Shown piece by piece: positions 57,864 to 64,000 of a stretch of 64,000 bases of DNA. Location of the stretch: contig CM038053.1 in NCBI GenBank assembly GCA_021397845.1, forward strand, positions 145,094,541 through 145,158,540, read 5' to 3'. The notes under the pieces were generated by a model, which was given only the letters and a program-made list of their open reading frames with translations, did no database searches and was not told the origin of the DNA. A program made the position numbers and the translations under genes. The stretch is from Areca catechu. Its lineage: Eukaryota; Streptophyta; Magnoliopsida; Arecales; Arecaceae. Each line of letters opens with the position of its first letter. The first letter of the stretch is position 1.

Positions 57864-59279
57864 TGATGCGGAACTAATATGCATTCGATTATTTTTTTGT
57901 ATTTTTGGGGTTGGATGAGGTGGTTAAATCCCGAATATCATATCAAAATATGATGTAGATAATTCTATATGAATTTTAAAAGCTATGCATGCAGATTAGG
58001 ACCTAAAAAGCAGTAAAGAGGGATCGCCGGGATTGAAAAGCCTCGGTTATGGCTAGTTTACCTACAATAAAACTATTAGTGGCAGAGAGGGTGTACCTGG
58101 CAATGTCTGATGCACCTGGTGAAGATTGCAGCGAAGAGATCACTCATTCCTCGATGGATGTGACCTGGAAAATCAAGCCAAAGACCAACGAATACCCGGC
58201 TTTCTGCTTGATGGTCCAATTGCGGCCCGGTTGGAGTCGTTGGATTCATAGGAACTCAGGGACCTGCAAACAACCATCAAATATGAGAAAGCAAGGTTGG
58301 AAACAAAGAAAATATTAGGAAAACAGCAAGAGGCATGTGGAAGAAAGGCTTGAAGGAGGTTGGTCGGCTAGGTTTTCTTTGTGTAGCACTTCAGCAGGAC
58401 TTCAGGATCCCTTAATGCACACAACAGGGAAGCACATAGCAAGAGAAGAACTCAATAAAATTTTATATATCAAAGATTACTCTCATACAAGAGACTAGGG
58501 TCCTTTAAATAGACCCATAGCCTTGGGCTCCAAGTAAGGTTAAAAGAGACATTACATAGGAGTTTGAATCCCCATCCAACTCTAGCTAGAAAAATAAGGA
58601 AAGCTTGATAGAAAAAAATCCCTAAAAACTCTCTCATCCTCTCTTGACTTGGTCAACACTCCAAAGATGTCTAGGGAGGCATGCTGGGCTTCTAAGAGCA
58701 GCAAGGGACTGGCCCAAAGGGGTTTGGGCGCATGGGCTTGGGCCTCTAGAAGCTGGGGTGGCCTGGAAGCCAGGTAGCAGGAATATTACCTGGTATCTTG
58801 CTTCTTAAGGGCTTGGGCTTGGCGCCTGGGCTTGATTTCTTTGGGCTAGGATGCAGGTGGACCTCTGGAATCTTGGATGCCCTAGTTTATGAATATACTA
58901 TGGCATATGGAAGGAAATCTGGGCATCTGGAGGGCATCTGCAAGGAATCAGGATTTTCTGAAGATATCTTGGATCATGTGGTGTCACACAAAATCCCATA
59001 ATCTGATTTCTTCTACTGGGCCTTCCATGGTCTTCATGTCTTCAGTTGGGTTGGTCTTCATGTCTTCAGTTGGGTTGGTCTCCACTTGGACTGGCTGACA
59101 TGTACAGGACTCAGGAAGAAGACTAGCTCAACATGAGCTGACTAGTATAGGACTCAAGTGATAAAATAACAACTCAGATGGACTAAATCTTTATTACAAA
59201 TAGACTCTGATGCTGCTAATTGATCCATAGAGGGTTGAGAAGCCTCTATCTTATTTTGGTGCCTCTAGTGTCCCCACCA
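57864..59279 (-). repeat. 3' LTR of chromovirus D (minus strand)
   Basis: Minus strand TGGTGGGGACACTAGAGG ... TTCCGCATCA, 1,416 bp, directly after a PPT (complement of 59280-59293). It is the reference that gives the orientation of the solo LTRs at 5204-6865 and 18843-20091 and of the fragment 21137-22360. Open frames in it (58049-58318, 58798-59001) have no recognised homology. Confidence 0.82.
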
Positions 59280-59749
59280 ATTCTCCTGGGGTGGGAGGAA
59301 CTCGACCCTGTCGAGTGAAGATCAGGCAAGCTCACATATCTCTCGAGGATGTCTGGGCTAAGGCACTGCAAGTCCTCTTGAGAAATCTATGAATCGTCTG
59401 ACTCTGGCCGGCCTTGCCATCGAACCAGGTAGCATTGATAGCCATGATCCCTAGTCATTATGGCTTGAACGTCTAGGATAAGCTCAATATGTTCTCCTCT
59501 CTCAAGCCAAATTTATTAGTGGACACTATGGGTAAGGATCACTCTCAACAGAAGGGATAGGTCCGAAAGCCTCACTGGGTATCACTGTCAGTTCCCTGTA
59601 CTCAACCAGGTCTGTAATATTGAAGGTAGAACTAATGCCCATATCCGAAGGCAAGTCTAACACATAGGCATTTGATCCAACCTTTTTTAACACTTTAAAA
59701 GGTCTGGCTCCATGAGCATGAAGCTTCTTAACAGTCCTGGGTGGGAACC
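59280..59749 (-). pseudogene. Integrase C-terminus and chromodomain, chromovirus D
   Basis: On the minus strand: KLHAHGARPFKVLKKVGSNA then YVLDLPSDMGI, the GPY/F-like integrase module. Then LVEYRELTVIP, and after a stop the chromodomain: GYQCYLV(R)W-like, ARVRRFIDFSRGLAVP in one frame and SDDS(W)I(S)QEDLQCL in another. The order matches 4559-5045 of chromovirus A. It is cut upstream at 59749 by the kelch-carrying element. Confidence 0.78.
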
Positions 59750-60359
59750 TGATGGGGACATCTCAAGCACGGACCTTGGAGCAAGCATAATTCTTGGAGT
59801 GGCACAGATCTTGAAGCATTTTTGGAATAAATTTATTTAAGATTTATCTTTTGTTTAAAATTTGAATTATGATTTGGTTGGTTAGGATTGATATATGGAT
59901 AGGCTTATCTTATCCTATCTTATATTTGAATTTGATTCATTCTTATCTTTTTATCTTGTATTCAAATTCAAATGAGGGTTGGAAATTCTATAGATACCAC
60001 CCTCGGCCTTTTGTAATGAGGATGGATGAATAGAATTTCTATTGTTCTATGTGTGGATCTGTGTGATCCTAGGATATCTGTATGATCCCTTCTCCATCTT
60101 TCCAGGGTTTCTGTGTGATTCCTGATTTTGGGTATCTATGTGAGCCCAGGGCATCTATGTGAGCCCCTTTGCTATGTGCTTGTTCTTCTAGGGCATCTGT
60201 GTGAGCCCCTCTGCTATGTGCTTGTTCTTCTTGGAGAATCTATGTGAACCCCAGTATTTTTCTTAACCCTGCACCCTTTCTTTCCTCCTTCTTTGGAAAT
60301 TCTAATCTCTGGTGACTTTCAAGATCGCCAGCGATCCTCCCCCGCTTTGTTCCGCATCA
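59750..60359 (+). repeat. 5' LTR of the kelch-carrying element
   Basis: 610 bp. The promoter part has TCTATAGATACCACCC (59988-60003); the second LTR keeps it as TCTATAAATACCACCC. Two perfect-length 42-bp tandem units with (G)GGCATCT(A/G)TGTGAGCCCC lie at 60149-60232. Confidence 0.88.
60149..60232 (+). repeat. Two 42-bp tandem units in LTR
   Basis: Each unit begins GGGCATCT(A/G)TGTGAGCCCC and ends TGCTTGTTCTTCT(A/T). A partial third copy lies on each side. The pair is also in the 3' LTR at about 62380-62463. Confidence 0.85.
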
Positions 60360-60362
60360 ACT

Positions 60363-60374
60363 TGGTATCAGAGC
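60363..60374 (+). promoter_or_regulatory. Primer-binding site, kelch element
   Basis: TGGTATCAGAGC, perfect initiator tRNA-Met complement, 3 bp after the LTR end CCGCATCA. Confidence 0.85.
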
Positions 60375-60913
60375 CCAGCAAATTAGGATTTTTTTCTTCC
60401 TCTCCGAGTCTGCCATCAACCCATCATCAGGCATCCTAAAACCTCGCCGCCCACAGCTCATCGGATCTACGCCACCGCCCCCCTCCATCCATGCTGCCAT
60501 CTCCAGAAACATAGTAACCCGTGAATCACACCTCCACTGATACTGATCCAGAAGTTCACGCTCGAACCCCCTCTACCTCCATCATGTGAAGCCTTCCGTC
60601 CCCTGCCGGTCGACGCCCTGTTCCTGCTCACCGCCAGCAACTGACGCCCTAACCCGGTACGTTTCTTCTTCCCAAATCTTCTCTGTGCCGACAACCCTGC
60701 GCATCGCCCACGAATAAAGAGGTAGAAGAAGAGCTCCAGATCTCAAGAAAAGGAGAGAAGTGGGTGAGAGAGAGAGAGGGCGAGCGAGAAAGGGGCCTTC
60801 GTCCAGTGCTTGGCTTTTTAAATACTTGTTCTTGGTTTCATTTTTTCTTCCTTCTCGGCCACTTGGCATCGTATGAGACCTTGCCACCGGCTCTCGATCT
60901 CCTCGTCGGCGAG
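60375..60913 (+). other. Interior 5' region and probable captured 5' UTR
   Basis: Non-coding. 60400-60660 is rich in C. From about 60715 the sequence turns purine-rich (GAGAGAGAGAGAGGGCGAGCG at 60765-60785), and the stretch up to the ATG at 60914 looks like the 5' UTR of the captured host gene. The frame opening at 60764 runs into the gene in phase but has no homology before 60914. Confidence 0.55.
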
Positions 60914-61945
60914 ATGGCGATGGCGAGGGTGAGCTCCGATCCTGCTTGGTATTCAAAGGTCCCTGAATTTACCGTGGAGCCTATTGTAGATGTTGAGATG
61001 CATAAGCCAAAGGTGGAGCCAGCAACTCAGTCAGACACCCCTAATGGAAATCCTTTTCCAGAGCCTAAAACTATTTCCCCAGAAAATGAAAGTGTGCTGG
61101 AGACGCAGGATAAGGATGTCATAATGGAGGGTCTTGGTTTAATTGGTAGTTATGATCAATGGACTGCACCTTCTGGGCAACGCCCAAAGCCCCGCTATGT
61201 GCATGGAGCAGCTATAGTGCAAGACAAGATGTATGTTTTTGGCGGAAATCACAATGGTCGTTACCTTAATGACCTTCAGGTTCTAGATTTGAAAAGTTTC
61301 ACATGGTTGAAGCTAGAGGCTAAAGCACAAACAGGATCTCCAGAATCACCAGTTGTGTTGCCAGTAACTCCTTGTGCTGGCCATTCTCTGATTACATGGG
61401 GAAACAAAATTATATCTATTGCTAAGCACACCAAAGATCCTTCTAAGACCATTACAGTGAAGGAATTTGATCCACAGACTTGTATGTGGTCGAACTTGAA
61501 GATGTATGGGAAGCCAGCGATTTCCCGTGGAGGTCAATCAGTGACCCTTGTTGGAACCACTTTAGTTGTGTTTGGCGGTGAAGATGCAAAGAGATCTCTT
61601 CTAAATGACCTACACATTCTTGACTTGGAAACCATGACTTGGGATGATATTGATGCTATAGGCACCCCTCCTCCAAGGTCAGACCATACTGCTGCTTGCC
61701 ATGCAGAGCACTATCTTTTAATTTTTGGTGGGGGGTCTCATGCTACAATGATCTGCATGTCCTTGACCTGCAGACAATGGAATGGTCAATACCAAAGCAG
61801 CACAATCAGAGTGACACAGTTCTCAGAGCCTCTCTTTATTCCAAGTTTATTTGAATATTTTTGGGTTTATTTGATTGTGTCTGTTTTATGGGTTTGTCTT
61901 TTGATATGCTTGGATTCGGTTCCATCAAACCCCCGCTCAGCCTGA
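60914..61945 (+). CDS. Captured kelch-repeat protein (ACBP4/5-like), ACB domain lost
   Basis: Intronless copy of a plant gene resembling cytosolic acyl-CoA-binding proteins with kelch repeats (ACBP4/ACBP5 class). Start chosen at 60914 (MAMARVSS), because similar proteins begin MAM-. Residue 9 jumps to the sequence that normally follows the acyl-CoA-binding domain (DPAWYSKVPEF), so that domain is missing. QWTAPSGQRPKPRYVHGAA leads into kelch blades at about residues 94-132, 154-192, 204-243 and 255-278 (MYVFGGNHNGRYLNDL, TLVVFGGEDAKRSLLNDL, LLIFGGGSHAT). In blade 2 the Gly-Gly pair is Ala-Lys. A small deletion near 61747 shifts the frame; the true continuation (NDLHVLDLQTMEW) is in the next frame, and the 65 residues to the stop are out of frame. 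Later blades and the coiled coil are absent. Parent proteins bind acyl-CoA esters and partners through kelch; this product could keep at most partial propeller folding. Whether it is expressed is unknown. Confidence 0.85.
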   Translation: MAMARVSSDPAWYSKVPEFTVEPIVDVEMHKPKVEPATQSDTPNGNPFPEPKTISPENESVLETQDKDVIMEGLGLIGSYDQWTAPSGQRPKPRYVHGAAIVQDKMYVFGGNHNGRYLNDLQVLDLKSFTWLKLEAKAQTGSPESPVVLPVTPCAGHSLITWGNKIISIAKHTKDPSKTITVKEFDPQTCMWSNLKMYGKPAISRGGQSVTLVGTTLVVFGGEDAKRSLLNDLHILDLETMTWDDIDAIGTPPPRSDHTAACHAEHYLLIFGGGSHATMICMSLTCRQWNGQYQSSTIRVTQFSEPLFIPSLFEYFWVYLIVSVLWVCLLICLDSVPSNPRSA

Positions 61946-61980
61946 CTCGACGGAGTCGAGTTCACCCCACCACAGGAAAA
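61946..61980 (+). promoter_or_regulatory. PPT-proximal end of kelch element
   Basis: GACTCGACGGAGTCGAGTTC followed by ACCCCACCACAGGAAAA directly before the 3' LTR. The GTCGAGTTC...CCCACC pattern matches the chromovirus ends at 5028-5048 and 25070-25100, which suggests a shared reverse-transcription partner. Confidence 0.65.
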
Positions 61981-62576
61981 TGATGGGGACATCTCAAGCA
62001 CGGATCTTGGAGCAAGCATAATTCTTGGAGTGGCACAGATCTTGAAGCATTTTTGGAATAAATTTATTTAGGATTTATCTTTTGTTTAAAATTTGAATTA
62101 GGATTTGGTTGGTTAGGATTGATATATAGATAGGCTTATCTTATCCTATCTTATATTTGAATTTGATTCGTTCTTATCTTTTTATCTTGTATTCAAATTC
62201 AAATGAGGGTTGGAAAATCTATAAATACCACCCTCGGCCTTTTGTAATGAGGATGGATGAATAAAATTTCTATTATTCTATGTGTGGATCTGTGTGATCC
62301 TAGGGTATCTGTATGATCTCTTCTCCATCTTCCCAGGGTTTCTGTGTGATCCCTGATTTTGGGCATCTGTGTGAGTCCAGGGCATCTATGTGAGCCCCTT
62401 TGCTATGTGCTTGTTCTTCTAGGGCATCTGTGTGAGCCCTTCTGCTATGTGCTTGTTCTTCTTGAACAATCTATGGAACCCCAGTATTTTTCTTAAGCCT
62501 GCACCCTTTCTTTCCTCCTTCTTTGGAAATCCTAATCTCTGGTGACTTTGAAGCTCGCCAGCGATCCTCCCCCGCT
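61981..62576 (+). repeat. 3' LTR of the kelch-carrying element (end lost)
   Basis: Matches 59750-60346; identity stops at CCTCCCCCGCT, and the last 13 or so bases (TTGTTCCGCATCA) are not found. Confidence 0.85.
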
Positions 62577-62725
62577 CATGACAAAATCCACTACATCAAA
62601 TTCTTTGGCCCTTCTACAGGAATTAGCCAGTTTCTTTCAAAATTAGTGCAGGTGGTGAACATGCTGGGCACATGCAGACTCCTGACAGGTGATGCAAAGG
62701 ACTCATACTAATACCTAACAGACTC
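62577..62725. other. Unassigned segment
   Basis: About 150 bp between the truncated LTR and the gag side of chromovirus D. The plus strand has a frame with DKIHYIKFFGPSTGISQFLS then KLVQVVNMLGTCRLLTGDAK, which looks protein-like but which I do not recognise. It could be part of another captured gene or internal chromovirus sequence. Confidence 0.35.
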
Positions 62726-64000
62726 GACTATGCATTCCTATCAAAGGAAATTTTATTAGGTCTGAACTACAACTGGGCATGGGGCATGAGTCATGGTTGA
62801 TGTATGACATGCAGAAGAAAATTTGCTAGTAACTCCTAATAGATGCCAGAGGGTCTGCCAAAAGTAGGTAGCAAATGGGATGGGCTCTATGGATTCTTGC
62901 AACCTAGTAACCTCAACAAAATGTAACCTAATAGTTCTAAACACATGAGAAGACTCAGGAAATGGTAGGAAATAAGAAGGGGATTCAGGGACTGGTTCTA
63001 AGCTAAAGAGACTGACCTTAATATATGAGCATTGGGTTATGTCTCTAGGCAAGAAAAGGTCCATGATATGGAAGGATGGGTCAATAATTTCTGGGAAGAG
63101 GTCCTCAATGAGAACTATAGTAGGGGGCTCATCTTGGGGGTACTGATTCAAAGAGATTAGGTCCTTAATAAATTCTTCTGGTTCTTGTATTTTAGAACTA
63201 GACTCTATAATTTGGCTCTCCTCCATGGTTTCCTCAGGTAAGGTTCTAGCAGTAGTATCTAAGTTCTCCTCCCTTAATTATTCTTCCACTACATGTTCCT
63301 TTACTTGACTTAACTTATAGGTGGCCTCTTTAGATTTCTTAATGGGATCAAGAGTTTTTTTCTCTAAATTTTCAAGGGGTTCATCCTCCTTAAAGTCTTC
63401 TCCTTCATATTCATCTACTAAACTAGGATCACCCTCATACACTTCTACCTTAGGCTCATTAATGGGTTCTGGGGTCTTTTCCTTGCAACCTAATGGGACA
63501 GGAGTAGTAGGTTGGTCTAAAGGAAGTTGGCTAGGTTTGGACTTTGGTTCAAGGGAATTAACCATATTAGACTTAGATTGATTGATCATGAGTTCCCTCT
63601 AATATAACTCGAATTCCCTAGCTAGGTGATATGCTTCCTCTAGGTCCTGAATTTTTCAATGAAAAGCTCTCACTGGATATCCCTATGTAGGCCATCTTGA
63701 AATCTAGCCATGATCTTAGACTCAGGTTCGACTGTGTTACATTTCCTACTAAACTCGTTAAATTGGTCAATGTACTCAGACACAGTCTTATTACCCTGCC
63801 TCAATTCGTACCATTATTCTAAAAGTTCATATTCATAAAACATACCTAGGTACTTCGCTCTCAATTTATTTCTCATGGCTTTCCAGGTGCGTATTTCATT
63901 TCCTCCTTGATAACATTTATTTTCAATAACTGCCCAATGCACCTTAGCATATCGGGTTAAACTATGTAGGGCCAATCTAAATTTTTCCAACTTCGGCATC
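62726..64000 (-). pseudogene. gag and downstream region of chromovirus D (runs off window)
   Basis: Minus strand. 63999-63814 is the gag domain (MPKLEKFRLALHSLTRYAKV, NKLRAKYLGMFYEYELLE), the counterpart of 3115-3318 in chromovirus A. 63589-63278 is acidic (DPSLVDEYEGEDFKEDEPLE), without a clear zinc knuckle. 63226-62756 ends with SYFLPFPESSHVFRTIRLHF and ATYFWQTLWHLL, as in 4150-4350. At 62720-62770 the AATAAAATT(T)CCT...AGGAATGCATAG block matches 4418-4447 of chromovirus A. Gag N-terminus and the 5' LTR are outside the window. Confidence 0.82.

Larger units (their letters stand above)
59750..62576 (+). mobile_element. Non-autonomous LTR retrotransposon carrying a kelch gene
   Basis: Two similar LTRs (59750-60359 and 61981-62576, about 25 differences by eye, roughly 4%) flank a 1.6-kb interior with a PBS, an intronless host-like kelch gene, and a PPT-proximal end. 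No gag or pol. Inserted into the integrase tail of chromovirus D; left flank GAACC (59745-59749). The right LTR lacks its last 13 or so bases, so no TSD can be checked. LTRs start TGATGGGGACATC and end TTCCGCATCA, akin to those at 8563 and 22361. Confidence 0.88.

Noticed and set aside
57864..59279. A TSD around the chromovirus D LTR as a solo LTR
   Set aside because: The flanks ATTTG and AATTC do not match, and the right side is a PPT and integrase tail. It is therefore a terminal LTR of an element, not a solo LTR.
60582..60956. Minus-strand 124-codon frame upstream of the kelch gene
   Set aside because: It overlaps the 5' UTR and start of the kelch gene on the opposite strand and has no recognised homology.
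1..64000. tRNA genes suggested by repeated TGGTATCAGAGC
   Set aside because: These 12-mers are primer-binding sites next to LTR ends; no cloverleaf-capable 70-90-bp sequence surrounds them.

Overview
This window looks like nuclear DNA of a flowering plant with a repeat-rich genome. Almost every base belongs to LTR retrotransposons of the Ty1/copia and Ty3/gypsy superfamilies. I see no intact single-copy host gene, tRNA, rRNA, CRISPR array or bacterial-type operon. The species cannot be named from the sequence; a monocot such as a palm is only a guess. Most retroelement coding regions are broken by stops and frameshifts, so they are annotated as pseudogenes inside mobile elements.

Layout. 1-254: inverted scrap of a copia leader. 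255-8008: chromovirus A (gypsy, + strand), with gag and an integrase C-terminus/chromodomain but no reverse transcriptase; its 3' LTR is split by a solo LTR (5204-6865, TSD CTATG). 8009-9264: 3' part of a non-autonomous element with TGATGGGGATCC-type LTRs. 9265-16899: two minus-strand copia elements, one interrupting the gag of the other. 16900-21136: a plus-strand copia element head-to-head with them, carrying a solo LTR (18843-20091, TSD TGAGG). 21137-22360: truncated chromovirus LTR. 22361-24904: an element with an 84-bp internal region and an 850-bp palindrome made from LTR sequence. 24905-39639: end of chromovirus C, whose LTR was split by a 12.9-kb Tat-type gypsy element (25312-38232) with gag, protease, RT, RNase H, integrase, a 1.4-kb tandem array and an antisense gene with two frame-consistent introns.

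39640-56863: copia A, whose left end joins a gypsy LTR through a duplicated primer-binding site. Its RT domain is interrupted by a 10.5-kb SIRE-type copia element (43443-53987, minus strand). 56864-57863: orphan tandem repeats and an LTR fragment. 57864-64000: a minus-strand chromovirus (D) that also lacks RT and runs off the right edge. Inserted into it is the most interesting unit, a small LTR retrotransposon (59750-62576) carrying an intronless copy of a host kelch-repeat gene that resembles acyl-CoA-binding proteins of the ACBP4/5 class, with the acyl-CoA-binding domain removed.

How the parts relate. The non-autonomous elements have no polymerase and would need proteins from relatives in trans. 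The TGATGGGG elements share PPT-proximal sequence and an R/U5 motif with the chromoviruses, which suggests a chromovirus partner. The order of nesting gives relative ages: Tat is younger than chromovirus C, SIRE is younger than copia A, and the kelch element is younger than chromovirus D.
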